Assembly: GCF_033568475.1 (NCBI RefSeq) | Contig: NC_133122.1 | Location: 183,849,449-183,913,448, forward strand | Reading direction: 5' to 3' | Source of the DNA: Henckelia pumila | Taxonomy: Eukaryota > Streptophyta > Magnoliopsida > Lamiales > Gesneriaceae | Length of the DNA: 64,000 nucleotides | Shown here: positions 45,219 through 56,153 of the stretch, piece after piece | How the letters are laid out: each line of letters begins with the position of its first letter | Position numbering within the stretch: position 1 is the stretch's first letter | Program-made: the position numbers and the translations under genes | Notes under the pieces: model-generated | Told to the model about the DNA's origin: nothing | Seen by the model: the letters and a program-made list of their open reading frames with translations, nothing else | Databases searched by the model: none

Positions 45219-47797
45219 TGTAGCACCCAGTATTTTAGTACGTAAATTCGCATGCATAATTAGAGATTTTATTTATTTAGAATTTTAGATTATGGGTTAA
45301 ATAATTATGTAAAATTATTCGTGCATGTTTTAAGTTATTTTATTTTTTTTAAGCATTTAACCCATAATTAGAGATTTTTCATGATTTATGGAAATTTAGT
45401 TATTTTATCGCGTAGACGGGACCGTGGACGGACGAGATGACAACTTTCTACCCAAATTATTTTTATGAGTCTTTTTAGAGCCCAAAAATATTATTTTGAG
45501 TTTTATTTTCTCAAAATTTTTAGTATTTGATTTTATATAATTTTAGGAGTCCTTTTTATCCAAAGTTAGCCCAAAATATTGACTTTTAATTACCTTTAAA
45601 ATTCCCTAAAATTTATATTTTGGGATTTTAAATTAGTTATCAGATTTTTAGTTATTATTTAGAGTTTTTAAGTTATATATTTTATATTTAAAACCCTTAT
45701 TAATATTTTAATTATCCAAAACCTTGTTTTAATTAAATTACACCCTAAATCTACCCAAACCCACGTCTTCAAGCCTTCAGCCGCCACCCCCTCCCTTGTT
45801 CTTCACCTCCTTCATCGTGCCAGCCAGAAAACTCCATAGGAGATCGAGTTTAAGCTTCCAAGGTGGTTGATCATCATCCCGTCATCCCGGAATCATCATC
45901 TACGCCTATTTCTCTTCAATCTTCGATGCTAGGCATGTTTTCTTTCTCCTTTCTCGTACCATATCAGTGTTATATGTGTGTGTTGTGTGTGCATCGAAAT
46001 TCTTCAAGAATTTTTAGAAAAGGAATCGGTATTGACGCTTGTATCTTGTTCATGTATGTTGCTTGATCATGCTCACGTTTTCTTCATCCATGGTTCGTCC
46101 AGCTGCTGGCCAAGGGTCCCTAAGTCGTGTGAGGGTGGTCTGGACTCGAGTGGCTCGAGTGGTTCGAGCCAAACGAGCCCAGGTAGGTGCTGGTGCAGGA
46201 GCGGGCTTGGGGGCACAGGTTTAGGGTTTGATGGAAGGGGGTTCGGTGCTCTGTGCGTGGGCTGCATGGGGTCGGGGCCTTGGTCAGGTTAGGACCACCC
46301 AGACGTGGGCCACGTTTGGGCGGCAGAGCTCCGGCTAGGGGCGGCCGCAGGAAAATGGAGGTAGGGTTCGGGTTAGGGTTTCAGTGATGGGTCCGGGTCG
46401 GGTTTGGTGGTCCGGGTCAAGTTAGTCGGGCTCGGATATTTTTATTTTAAAGTTTTAAGTTTAATTAAATGTTAAAAGGGTCTAATTAAATCCCAAAAGT
46501 TAATTGGGCTCCATTTAATTATTTTGGATTAAATTTAATCATTTTTGGGCTTAATTAAATTTAATTAAGTTAGCCCGATAATTTTTATGGGCTTGGGAGC
46601 CCATGGAAGTTATTGGGCCAGTCTTTGGGCTTTTGGGCCCATTGGGCCAGATTAAGTTGTTATTGGGCCAAGTATGTGCTAATGGGCTTTAATTGATTTA
46701 TTGGGCTTAAAAATGTGTTAATGGACTTAAGTATGTTAATGGGCCAGAATTTAAGAAAATGTGCTTGAGTGTTAGGGCCAGCAGTTCAGTACAAACTATG
46801 AGAAATTGCATGTGCCCTAATTATATATTTAATTATTTTATGCATGAAAGTTATTTTAGTATTTATATGTTAGTATAAAAATTAAATTAAATATATATTA
46901 AGGACACACATTTTTATTTAAGTACATTCATTTATGAAATAATTTTATGGCATGATTTAATGTTTAAGGTTGAGCAAGAAAATAATTTTATGTTGGAAGT
47001 TGAAGTAGTGTGACAATTTAAGGGGGCAAGCCCCCACATGTTAAGGGCAGTTTACTGTCAATTTAAGGGTAGTTTACTACCAGCAAGAGGTGATTCATCA
47101 CCGCCGCGTACGTTGGTTTTAAGAGACTGATCAGTCGAACCATTTAAGTTTAAGGTTACACTATGGATATGACCATGCGATGTTAGAAAAATGTTATGCT
47201 CAACAATGTTTTTGTATGTATTATATGATTATATTTAAGATCAAGTTTAAGCAAGATTTTAAGTTATGATTCACGATTTTTAAGCATGCTCATTCATGTA
47301 TATGTTATGTATTAGTACTTCAGTGATTTAAATTATTTTAAATCCTTGTTATGTTAGCATGTTGGGCCTCTAGGCTCACTACACTTATATGATGCAGGTG
47401 AGTACGTAGAGGAAGATGTAGTACCTACCGGCGGCGAGGACGTATGAGCAAACAGGCAGTGATACCCCGCAGCCGTCGTTTGAGTCATTGTGAATATTTT
47501 TAAAAATTTTTAAACTCTGTTATTTATTTATTTCTTTTAAGTCTTTTCAGTGGCAAATTTTAATACCATTTTTATTAAGTAATTTATTGCATGCAAACTT
47601 TTAAGTTAATTGTTTTGACAGTATTTTATTTAAGTTTGACTCAGATATTTAAGTATAAAATGTTGCATTTTATTTAAGTTATTTTTAAATATGTTTATTG
47701 TTGTGCATATATGTATGGGCATGTATGTACATTTATTTTACTTAGGATATAAAAAAAAAAATTCGCATATGTTATTTTAGAAAATTTGGTCGTTTCA
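45219..47797. mobile_element. Solo LTR in the Tat gag
   Basis: It begins tgtagcacccagtatt, ends ttggtcgtttca, and has cttaa at 45214-45218 and 47798-47802. Its 2579 bp contain no primer-binding site, purine tract or coding region. It has a leader-like segment near 45770-45930 (cttcaagccttcagccgcc), many ttgggc/gggcc words in the middle (46480-46760), and an aggctcactacacttatat block near 47374 shared with the solo LTR at 24649. ORFs at 45978-46292 are composition artefacts. Confidence 0.92.
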
Positions 47798-48133
47798 CTT
47801 AATCTTACTCATCTCGCCTCGCATAAAACCCATGGCCGAAATCACCAACCTATGAGCCTCTTCCAGACGTTCCATGGTGCTTGAGACCACTATATCCATA
47901 TCTTCAATTTTTTTCGATATTACGGAATCAAACTGCTCAGCAGGAACCAACAACGCTTCTGGAATTCTGCTAGGCCTTCCATCATCATTAGTTTGGTGAA
48001 TGTTTTCAACATTTTAACCCTCAATGTGCATTATTTTTGCATCAGCGACTCGTGAAACAGAACCCACAGCACCATCTCCTTGTAATGCCTTGTCATCACC
48101 TTTCTCTTGATCTCTACAGTTCTTCGGCGCCAT
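47798..48133 (-). pseudogene. Tat Gag N-terminus
   Basis: The frame starts at ATG 48133 (MAPKNCRDQEKGDDKALQGD), meets a stop at 48014-48016, and continues as NVENIHQTNDDGRPSRIPEA and ISKKIEDMDIVVSSTMERLE to the solo LTR. The start lies 28 bases from the 5' LTR, close to the primer-binding site, as usual for Tat elements. One nonsense mutation and one insertion disrupt it. Confidence 0.8.
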
Positions 48134-48141
48134 AACGGTCT

Positions 48142-48161
48142 CACTGGGCGTGCCAAAAATA
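48142..48161 (-). promoter_or_regulatory. Putative Tat primer-binding site
   Basis: On the minus strand, directly after the 5' LTR, atttttggcacgcccagtga begins the internal region. The 'ttggcacgcccagtg' type is common in this position in Tat elements. I cannot name the tRNA from sequence alone. Confidence 0.55.
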
Positions 48162-48847
48162 TGTTTGCACACAAAAATTGGCTTGAGCGGGTTGATTGCA
48201 GGTGTTTTAGGCACGTGAGTGCCAATTGAAAAATAAAAAATGAAAATAAAAATATAACTGCTAACACCAAGCGAAAATGAGTCTCGGTTTTGTCGTCGGT
48301 CTCAAGTTCACGGGTAAAACGCTAAAGAACTAAAATAAAGTAAAAGAAGAATTATTAATAGCAACCGAATATTGATTCTTTGCTACTGAAAATTTAAAAT
48401 GACAAGTGTTTGCCACACTAATCACAAAAGAAAGTGCTGTAATAGTTCGAGAAACCCAGCAAAAAGAAGCTAAATATGTAAGCTAAAATGTCTAGAAAAT
48501 GACAAGATGAAGGTACGAAATTTTTTAGAAAGATTGCTGAAAATATAGAGCTTTTGAGAGCTATGTTTGATGTTGAGATGATGTCTGTCTGCTCTTCCCT
48601 TTCGATGGCTCTTTGTTCTCAATTCCATAACTTACACCCCACTATCTCTAAAAAATGGACCACGTTCTCTTCAAATGGTTTCTGACTTGGTCATCCCTTT
48701 TAAATATAACTTCCACTTCATCTCTTGCCGATGGATTTTCGTCTTTTGGGCTTCATTTTTGGTGGGCCGAACCACTTGGGCTGCACGGTGTTTAGGAACT
48801 GGCCAGGAAACTCGAATTCGTATAATATTTTATTTTATGGGCTAACA
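48162..48847 (-). repeat. Tat element 5' LTR
   Basis: Plus-strand tgtttgcacacaaaaattgg to atgggctaaca, 686 bp, flanked outside by caaat. It matches 21773-22461 closely, with several substitutions and 1-6-base indels. Confidence 0.9.
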
Positions 48848-48852
48848 CAAAT

Positions 48853-48997
48853 ATTATTATTATTTCTATATTTAATTTTTTTAATCAAACTTTTTGTACG
48901 TAAAAATATTTTATATATCATATATCCGTGGGATGGAGAATATCTGATTTATAAAAATGGAGATTGAGGTGGGGATGAGGATGAAGATGAGGTTTTG
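48853..48997. repeat. R1 copy 2, right part
   Basis: Directly beyond the Tat target duplication the R1 repeat resumes (attattattatttctatat, atccgtgggatggagaatatc) and ends at gaggttttg as in copy 1. It confirms the Tat insertion site. Confidence 0.85.
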
Positions 48998-49819
48998 CTT
49001 TCGGGGATCGAGATGGGAAAGACTACCTGACCACGCCCCCGCTATATTGTCATCCCTAGCAAATTGTTCTTTCTTTTTCCTATATTCTAACACAATTTTG
49101 ATTGTTTAGTACACCAATTTATTACTTGAAATTTAAAGATAAAAACATTTTTCTTTGACAATGATCTATCTAATTGTCTTTCTTAATGTAACCAGGTGCA
49201 TATTGTTTTGAAAAAATAATCACTTATCAAAGAAATTAAGGGACAAAAACTACATTAATTAGTACATACCTAGGCCCATAGGCGCCAAACGTTAAAGTCT
49301 TAAAGAAATTCTCTTCAGTCTTCACGCACTGAGATTGTTGAGAAATGACCATAAGGGACTAAGGGTTAAGAGTTTCTCTTCAGTTCAATTTCACGCACCG
49401 ATTGTTGAGAATGAGAAGAAAGATCGGGATTGGATAATATATTAAGGCTTAAGATATAATATAATGGGTTTACATTTTAGGCTTAGTATTTATTAGAATA
49501 AATGTGTTTAGAAATTTTGGGCCCCTAATTTTTTACAATTTTTTGGGGCCCTAGGCAAGAGCCCAAGTAGCCCTCCCCAGGGCCGCCTTTGGTTTTGAGA
49601 TTGGATTGTTCTGGTTTGGACTAATTTATTTTTAGGGGTAATTAATGAATATGTCCCTAAAGTTTCCTACATTAATCAAAAATATACTAACACTTTTTTC
49701 ATTCCCAATTACGCCCCTCTTTTAATAAAAATTTTTCTTGATATGTTCTCCAAACTAAAAATTTCCTATACTACCCTTATATTAATATTTTGTATTAAAA
49801 TTTCCCTTTGGCTCAAAAA
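48998..49819. other. Non-genic DNA with transposon-end-like motifs
   Basis: No gene is supported. ttgtcatccctagc at about 49047 and ggggccctaggcaagagccc at about 49546 look like ends of hAT-type elements. The words tctcttcagt...cacgcac.gattgttgaga occur twice (49311 and 49374). No complete element could be delimited. Confidence 0.4.
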
Positions 49820-49838
49820 TGATATCAGAGCCTAGGTA
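49820..49838 (+). promoter_or_regulatory. Pararetroviral primer-binding site, mutated
   Basis: tgatatcagagcctaggta resembles the initiator tRNA-Met complement used by caulimovirids to start minus-strand synthesis (tggtatcagagc...), with one substitution in the core. It lies 90 bases before the first ORF and marks the genome origin of the integrated copy. Confidence 0.7.
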
Positions 49839-49909
49839 ATTTTATTCAAACTTTATATTATTCATTAAATCGAATTTTTCTTTGTTGAGGAAGAGATTTT
49901 CAACAAACC

Positions 49910-50062
49910 ATGGATTCAAATGAGAGTTTGAACCAGAAGAATTTCATTTATATGAAATCCCATAAACAAGTGAATCTATTCAAAATAGATTTTTTACAAC
50001 AGAACTTAAAAAGACTTAGGTTTTTTATACTCTCTGAAGAAATTAAGAAATATGATTTCTAA
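49910..50062 (+). pseudogene. Pararetroviral short first ORF
   Basis: A 50-codon frame from ATG 49910 (MDSNESLNQKNFIYMKSHKQ) to taa 50062. It overlaps the next start codon by 11 bases (atgatttctaa), a compact arrangement typical of caulimovirid genomes. No homologue is recognised; it may be truncated from a longer protein. Confidence 0.45.
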
Positions 50063-50285
50063 TTCTCAATTTCTAGAGATTACACCAGATTCCTCTAAAC
50101 TCTCCGGAGATCTTAGAGAAATTCAAAAAACGATACAATATTACAGTAATCAGCTGTATGAAATACCTCAGCAGATTGAAGAAATTCTTAAGAAACAAGA
50201 AGAAATTTTTGAAACTCTAAAGGATCTTCAAACTAAAATCATAAATCTAGAACACACCTCTAGTTCTAGAAAAGGTAGCACATAA
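50052..50285 (+). CDS. Pararetroviral coiled-coil protein ORF
   Basis: An ATG-initiated 77-codon frame. After about 15 residues it shows heptad-like spacing (LREIQKTIQYYSNQLYEIPQ, then QIEEILKKQEEIFETLKDLQ), a strong coiled-coil candidate with a Ser-rich end. Small coiled-coil proteins encoded before the polyprotein are common in caulimovirids and often bind virions. The ORF is intact but stands in a dead copy. Confidence 0.6.
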   Translation: MISNSQFLEITPDSSKLSGDLREIQKTIQYYSNQLYEIPQQIEEILKKQEEIFETLKDLQTKIINLEHTSSSRKGST

Positions 50286-51239
50286 GGAAGGTTACCACTC
50301 TCGTTTGGTACCGAACTTTTGTTACATCAGAAAGGTAAAACCAAAACGGTACAAAAACCTTTAACTGATGAAGAAATGATGATTAATCTCATAAAAACGG
50401 TATTAGAGAAAAACATTATCTGATGACTACTTTAGAAAGATTAAATCTTGAGGATCTACAAGATCTTGCAGATTCATTTTCGAATCTTAAAGTAGTAGAT
50501 CTGAAAATGAATTCCCCTGAGGGTGAACAACCTATAGGAAATCCTCCAAGATATGTAGTTAAAACAAAAGGAACCATATAGTGAGTTTCAGGTTGGAAAA
50601 AATTCACATCCAGCAGGAACTAGGTCAAGAAGGAGTAAGATACCACTACATCAAACTCTCTATGGAAAAACTGTTTTAGATCTGATACATTCTTATGGGA
50701 TTATGTTAAACCTTGATGTTCTGGACTTCAAAAATAGAAAAGATCTCATAGATGATTGGACGTCAGCTATGAGAATAGCAGCAGGTACTTTAGATCTCAA
50801 TAAAAAAGGATTTATCAAGCTTCTAGAAATGAGTCTAATGGGATCTGTTAAGATAGCTTGGGAAATTACTATGCCAGAGACTAAAAAATCAGTCTTAGCA
50901 GGAGAATATCTAAGCGAAATTGGAGGAAGAATGACCACCCTATTTAAAGCACAATTTATAGGAATGGATTATTTCAATAATCAAGATACAGAGAATAAAA
51001 GAAGATATACTCAAGCTCTGTATAGTCTCGAGTTGCACGATATCTGTTTAGTTGATGTATACATCATATTATTCACTAAATACAGATGGAATTTGGGAGT
51101 CAAAGAAAATATAGCTATGCAGCTATTTTTTGCAAAGATGTCAAGTCCCTGGAGAGAAATGCTGATAAAAGAATACGTTTTAGGTAATCCAGATAAATTG
51201 GCAAGAAGAGCTTCTTTTCTTAAAGGAAAATTGGCATAA
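50286..51239 (+). pseudogene. Pararetroviral coat protein region
   Basis: Broken frames from about 50340 (TVQKPLTDEEMMINLIKTVL) lead, through stops near 50420 and 50580 and a frameshift, into the open 178-codon frame at 50703-51239. That frame includes NRKDLIDDWTSAMRIAAGTL and ENIAMQLFFAKMSSPW. The position before a basic region and a zinc knuckle, and the helical W-containing core, fit the capsid domain of caulimovirids. Assignment is by layout and motif style. Confidence 0.65.
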
Positions 51240-51248
51240 TGGTGCCAT

Positions 51249-51825
51249 ATGGCAGCATTACAAAAGAACTACAAAAAGATAAGGGGTATTAATAAGCATA
51301 CTCATCTATATTATAGAGAAAATAATCTCCCTGCGGTTATTGGGAATAAATCACGGGGAGTCAAGAGGAAGAAATTCAGAAATTATCTCTACAATAAAAG
51401 AATGAGAAGTTCTTGGAAACCAAGAATATTTTGGTCCAAACAAAAATCCAGATCTTATAGATCAGGAAAAAGAAGTGGACCTACAAGAACATCTCCAGCA
51501 ACAAGTTCATCGCAAAGCAGGGGAAGAACACCATCTTGAAGAACTTTAAGAAGAACTCATACAAGAGCAAGTGAAACTTTCAATGATTGCAACTGTTGGA
51601 CATGTGGAGCAAGAGGACATATATCTACAAACTGTCCAGAAAACGAGAAAAAAAGGAGTTAAACTCTTTGAAGCAACACCGGATATGGATGATGCGGTCT
51701 TCTTTCAAGATCTAGTCCAAGTATATCAATTTGAGGATATCCCCTCAGATGAAAGAATATACGAAAAAGAGATATTGTTTAGCCAAGAAAAATCTGATGA
51801 TGAATCAGAATCAGAATCAGAATAA
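51249..51825 (+). pseudogene. Pararetroviral coat C-terminus: basic region, zinc knuckle, acidic tail
   Basis: The basic frame at 51249-51539 has repeated Lys/Arg/Ser runs (KQKSRSYRSGKRSG). In another frame, 51594-51635 encodes a CCHC knuckle, C-WT-C-GARG-H-ISTN-C, the RNA-binding signature of caulimovirid coat proteins. An acidic end follows (QEKSDDESESESE, stop at 51825). Frame changes separate the three parts. Confidence 0.8.
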
Positions 51826-51826
51826 A

Positions 51827-52969
51827 GAAGATGTGTTTCTACATGAAACACATGAGAGTTTGGCTGGGTTTTTTAGTCAAACCATGATATCTCATAATAT
51901 GGTCCAAAGTATTATGAGAGAAAATCCAACATTACAGAAGTACTAAGGATTTTCGGCAGGACAAGTAGAAAGAGTCTTAGGAAACCTAGGGCTTAGACAA
52001 AAAAGACATCATTTTATTTACAAAGTATCCAGAAGGGAAATGGCAATCCCTATGGAGTTAACGAGTAATCAAATAAAGATGCAGTTAATTCCTTTTGAAG
52101 AAGTAAGAGAGAAATTGCAAAAGATGAAAGGTGAGGTAGCAAGAACGATGTCTTGGATTCATATTGGAGCAATCCAAATAATGATCAAGGCAACCTTTAA
52201 AGAGGGAATAGATTCACCCATAGATATCGTAGTATGTGATAAAAGAATGAGGAATATCCAAGATGATGTTCTGGGTACTATCTCAGGAAATCTATGTCCA
52301 GAAAAAATTGTAAGAGTTATTTATCCGAGAATATCCTACAATTTAGCTGACAGAGACTTTAGTCGAGCCTTGACGTTGCATCAAAACTTCAAGGAAAAAA
52401 GACTAACGAAGGAATGTAATAGGCCATATTATATTACATATCAAATTTCATATACTCTTTCTAATACTCACCATTCTGAATTATTCATTAGAAATGAGTT
52501 TATTGAAATTCCAGAGATCTTTGGGAAAGTTGCTCAAGCAATATACCTGGAAAGAATCGAGTTTCCTTTAATTCAGGAAACAGACATTCAAATACAAGAT
52601 AAACCGGTTCTATACAAATATCTTAAAATAGAACCCCGAATGTTATCTTTCCAAGGTGACCGTATGACAAGTCGAAGGTGGAAAAAATCTCTTATTCAAG
52701 AAATTTCACCAGAAGAAAAAGAGTTTTCTATAATAGGAAAACTTAGATCTCCAGAAGAATGGAAAAAAGTCAAAATAGTATTCGAAATTATAAGTCATAG
52801 GAACCAATTTCCTTGTAATTCGATTTACTATTTAGAACAGCAGGTTAAAGGAACTTACCAAGGATTAATAAATGTTGGTGAATTGGAAGCTCAAATTTCA
52901 GGAATCCCGGGAAAAGAAATGGATCAACTAATTCTTGGCTTAGAATTCCTGAAAGATCATAAACCATGA
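51827..52969 (+). pseudogene. Pararetroviral movement protein (30K-like)
   Basis: One frame runs from about 51827 to tga 52969 with a single internal stop near 51944; the track-length part from ATG 52040 is 309 codons. It contains GAIQIMIKATFKEGIDSPID, then CDKRMRNIQDDVLGTISGNL and PRISYNLADRDFSRALTLHQ, features of the 30K movement-protein family (hydrophobic strand, conserved Asp, GT..GNL, and ISYNL.DR.F). Known family members move virus through plasmodesmata. The single stop makes this the best preserved part of the copy. Confidence 0.8.
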
Positions 52970-53306
52970 AAACGCCTTGAAAGAGGAATAGAGTTTATGG
53001 CAAAAGAAAAAACTTGGAGAATTCAATAAGAATTCTACGAGATGGAAAACCAAAAGAAATGGATAAGAGATAACCCCTAAATTAGATTCGAAAACTCTGT
53101 TAAAAAACAGAGAAAGAATGCACCTATTGAAGTTAGTAAATCATTAACATGATTTACTAAGACGCATTGAAGAAGTAGAAAAGTGAAACCATACTCTATC
53201 TACTGAGGCCTTAGAAACACTAAAGCAAAATACTCTTAAACGGATTACAGAATTACAAAGCAGTTTACTGAAAATGGCAGGACCATTCAGTAATCCCTTC
53301 AAGTAA
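52970..53306 (+). pseudogene. Pararetroviral post-movement region
   Basis: Stops and shifts are frequent. A late in-frame piece, HDLLRRIEEVEK, stop, then LETLKQNTLKRITELQSSLL, ending GPFSNPFK and taa at 53304, suggests a helical C-terminal tail of the same polyprotein. Confidence 0.5.
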
Positions 53307-53307
53307 C

Positions 53308-53471
53308 ATGACAACAAGCCCTTTCTCTATATAAATTTCAATTGGGATGTTGTACGAACAATATAAGGCTGAATAATTTGCAGCTTATATTGATTCAGGA
53401 GCAGAAATTTGTACAGCAAAGAAATGAGTCTTCCCTGAAGGATGTGAAGAAGACTTACCAAAAATTTGAAA
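53308..53471 (+). pseudogene. Pararetroviral protease start
   Basis: An ATG one base after the preceding stop opens a frame with three stops that includes FAAYIDSGAEICTAKK. The DSGA at 53392 is the aspartic-protease active site that begins caulimovirid Pol. Homology ends at about 53471, before the RT. Confidence 0.65.
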
Positions 53472-55402
53472 AAAAAATTTTAAGTGTTATTTTTAGGGCT
53501 ATTGTTATATTAGACCAGGTAGTCCAATTAAAAAAATAAATTAGTTCACCTTTTAGTTCTCAAAACTAGTCCAAAAAAAACAAAAAATGGGTTTTTTTTC
53601 GAATCTATTATTGTGTTAGTGTCATATTCTTCACTATTCATCTTATTAATTTCTCTGACATTATAATGCTCCCAATTTTATAAAGTATATATCGACCAAA
53701 AAATTTTGAAATTTGTATATACGCTGAGAAATATTTAATATTTTTGTAACTAATTTTGATGCGATTTTTTCTAGTTTTTTTAATAAAAATTTTTACTATT
53801 TTTTCTACAAAAATCGGTGTTTTCAGCTTCAATGATTTTTTGATTTCTCGATAAAAAATTTTAGCTCGGGTGGAGCTGAAATTCTGGCTCCGCCATTGGT
53901 TATTTCATATTATATTAATGTTTATAGACTATAAGTATGTACAAATTATTGAATTGGGCGTCCTGTTGTGCCCATTTTAATAACTCAAACGCAGCCTATA
54001 ACAAAAATCATCCTAACTAACTAGCTAACGATAATTTAGAAAAACAATTACACTAAATTAGTGTCTAAAATTTTAGAATGCCCAACAAACTCTACTGAAA
54101 TGGCTATTCGGATTAATCATGATAATTCACAAATTATACATACATACATATCATATCTCGTGAATTACAAAGTCCGATACAAAAAGTTTCAAAACTTTCC
54201 TACTTGTTTTACCAAAGCTAAGAATTTTCTATATTATAATATATCTGGAATATTTCTCTATATTATTTTTAGTCATTAATCATCAACATCACGTGGATTT
54301 TCATTATATTATATTATATAAAATATAAGAAAGTAATAATATCATCTAATGGTATTGTAAAAAATTATTTCAGATGTATCCGTAAGACTTCGAAACTCAA
54401 TCTAACCTACAAATTAAGTTGTGTGGCACATAATTCACATTCAAAGACTAGTACTTTATTTTTTTTTAAAAATAGTGAAAGAAAAGCTCAAAAATGTTTT
54501 TTGGAAGCTCTTCCAGACACTGATTTTTTATATGAATATGTTGTAATAATGTTTTTATTTTGTCATTAGCTAATCACAATTAATAACCCTACTTATGCAA
54601 CATCGTCTCAATCAATCTTACTTACAATCAGAAACAAAGTGGTTTCGCTGTCACCCATCCCTGCTAATATCCCTCCTAATTAGTAGAGTGACTTTTATAA
54701 TAATATAAAAACTAATATTTACCATCTTAAAAGTTTTAATTAAGATGGCCAAATTGCACACGGAAAAAAAAAAAAAATCATTAACTTGTGATGTACGAAT
54801 TTTATATTTAGCCCACCCGATCTCCTAATCATTGACTCGTTGATTTGATTTTACATAATCTAAATATTGCTAATGGCCAAAAGCGGGGCCAGAACACCAC
54901 GAAATGTTGTCATATAAATGATGACACTTTAGAAAACGTTGAATGCTATAACTCAGATTAGTACCATTACGTGATAAGATAAACTTATATCATAAGAGGG
55001 TCTTTAGCATTAAATAGTTTTTGATTGGATGTTTATCAAAACTAACAATTTTAAATTTTTTTTAGTGAAGGAATAGTGTTGCAATTGAATATCGAACTCA
55101 ATCTCTCATCCTACACGTAAAACCTTCTTCACTTCATGTCAATTGGGTTATAAGTCATCATCGGCTCAAAACTATCAAATTTAGTAACTTACAAATGGTT
55201 GCGTTATTAGAAATGATAGTAACACAAACATACATATTGGATTAAAATATGAACACATCATCCAGAGGGATTAAAAGGAAATCCTCTTGTTGTGCTTGTG
55301 CATAAAGATTTTTATAAAATGAAAACAAGTATGCTAAATCTAAACTTTCACACAACATATAATCCATATTTAATCAAAAAAATTTGAAACCCACTAAGAA
55401 TA
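53472..55402. other. AT-rich intergenic DNA
   Basis: No gene, RNA or complete element can be supported. The phrase gctcgggtggagctgaaattctggctccgccattgg near 53863-53899 contains an inverted pair (tggagc/gctcca-like) and looks like the end of a non-autonomous element. The rest is AT-rich single-copy-looking DNA. Confidence 0.4.
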
Positions 55403-55747
55403 CTATGATCCATCAAAGAGAAATGACTCACTAGAGATGGGCATTGTTTGCAATGAATTTATAGATTCTGTAAAGGGGATGGTCTTGATCAGTGGTGTGA
55501 CATGCAATAAAGGAAAGGAGCCAAATTGGGGTGTGAGCAATGAATGACTATTTGGGCTTAATGGGAAAGCACTGCACAAAAATAATGGACAACTGTAGTC
55601 CCCATTGATATCTGCGACAGAATCGGAGGTACAATTCCCAGTCCCAGTGCTCTGAATGCACCCAAGTTTCACCACACCGCACACCAAAACAAGCAATGCA
55701 TTTATTATCTTTTTCTTTACAACTAAGATGTAGCCTATTGTAGCCAT
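55403..55747 (-). CDS. Hypothetical protein, doubtful
   Basis: From ATG 55747 (MATIGYILVVKKKIINALLV) the frame gives about 114 aa with an N-terminal hydrophobic segment (IINALLVLVCGVV) like a signal peptide or membrane anchor, then a Cys/Ser/Pro-rich part. A longer version starts at 55795. I recognise no family. An overlapping frame at 55548-55892 is equally long. It could be random, or the relic of a secreted protein gene. Confidence 0.25.
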   Translation of the reverse strand: MATIGYILVVKKKIINALLVLVCGVVKLGCIQSTGTGNCTSDSVADINGDYSCPLFLCSAFPLSPNSHSLLTPQFGSFPLLHVTPLIKTIPFTESINSLQTMPISSESFLFDGS

Positions 55748-55870
55748 GCTGGGTAATCTCCCTTCGAATGTGTTTCGATCTAAGTGCTTTATCAAGGGTG
55801 GGGATATATTTTTCGTGTGTTTTTTTTTTTTTAAAAAAAAAAAAAATCATCAATCTGGCGGTAGAAGACC

Positions 55871-56153
55871 AGTACCACAGGAAAATGGACATCTTCTTGA
55901 GTTCTTGTACTATATTTCACTGAAGAGGGAATGGATTCCACAGTGCCTGATGCTTCCACACACTATGACAAGAATGATAGAGGATGCAATTTTTGGAAAT
56001 GAAAGGGACATTAGAAATGCCATTACCGAGGACTATTACGACTGCAAAGGGGCAGTCTTTATTACATCCTGTAAATGGTACGATGGCAGAGAAAGAGGCA
56101 CAACCATTCCAGGAAAGTTTAGTTTCATACTCTGCCGAAATATAAGTCCTTAA
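55871..56153 (+). pseudogene. Unassigned coding-like segment
   Basis: The plus frame from about 55871 (PVPQENGHLLEFLYYISLKR) to a stop at 56153 stays open for 94 codons with normal amino-acid composition, unlike the AT-rich neighbours. It has no own start; the 55746 start runs through a T/A homopolymer. No family recognised. It may be the last exon of a broken gene. Confidence 0.3.

Larger units (their letters stand above)
21773..48847 (-). mobile_element. Tat/Ogre-type Ty3 retrotransposon, decayed, carrying nested elements
   Basis: Boundaries come from an LTR pair (21773-22461 and 48162-48847) and identical flanks caaat at 21768-21772 and 48848-48852. On the minus strand, right to left, lie Gag, a zinc-knuckle-like region, protease, RT, RNase H, a second RNase H and integrase. 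A spliced gene with a plant mobile domain runs the opposite way between integrase and the 3' LTR. Dual RNase H and an antisense extra ORF are known traits of the Tat lineage. Of 27 kb, about 15.6 kb are later insertions (24649-29701, 32469-40409, 45219-47797), leaving roughly 11.5 kb of original element. All minus-strand genes have stops or frameshifts. Confidence 0.9.
49820..53471 (+). mobile_element. Endogenous caulimovirid (pararetrovirus), truncated
   Basis: In order: tRNA-Met primer site, a 50-codon ORF, a coiled-coil ORF, a coat-like region, a zinc knuckle, a movement protein, and the start of a protease ORF. The sequence then passes into unrelated AT-rich DNA at about 53471. RT, RNase H and any transactivator are missing. 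Frameshifts and stops occur in nearly every reading frame, so it is a dead copy. No target duplication is visible, as expected for pararetroviral integrations made by DNA repair. The coat-before-movement order differs from badnaviruses and petuviruses; I infer affinity to cavemovirus/solendovirus-like or still unnamed lineages. Confidence 0.85.

Noticed and set aside
45978..46292. ORFs in the solo LTR of 45219-47797
   Set aside because: Overlapping Gly/Ser/Cys-rich frames in a GC-richer leader segment. The element is a solo LTR and no family is recognised.
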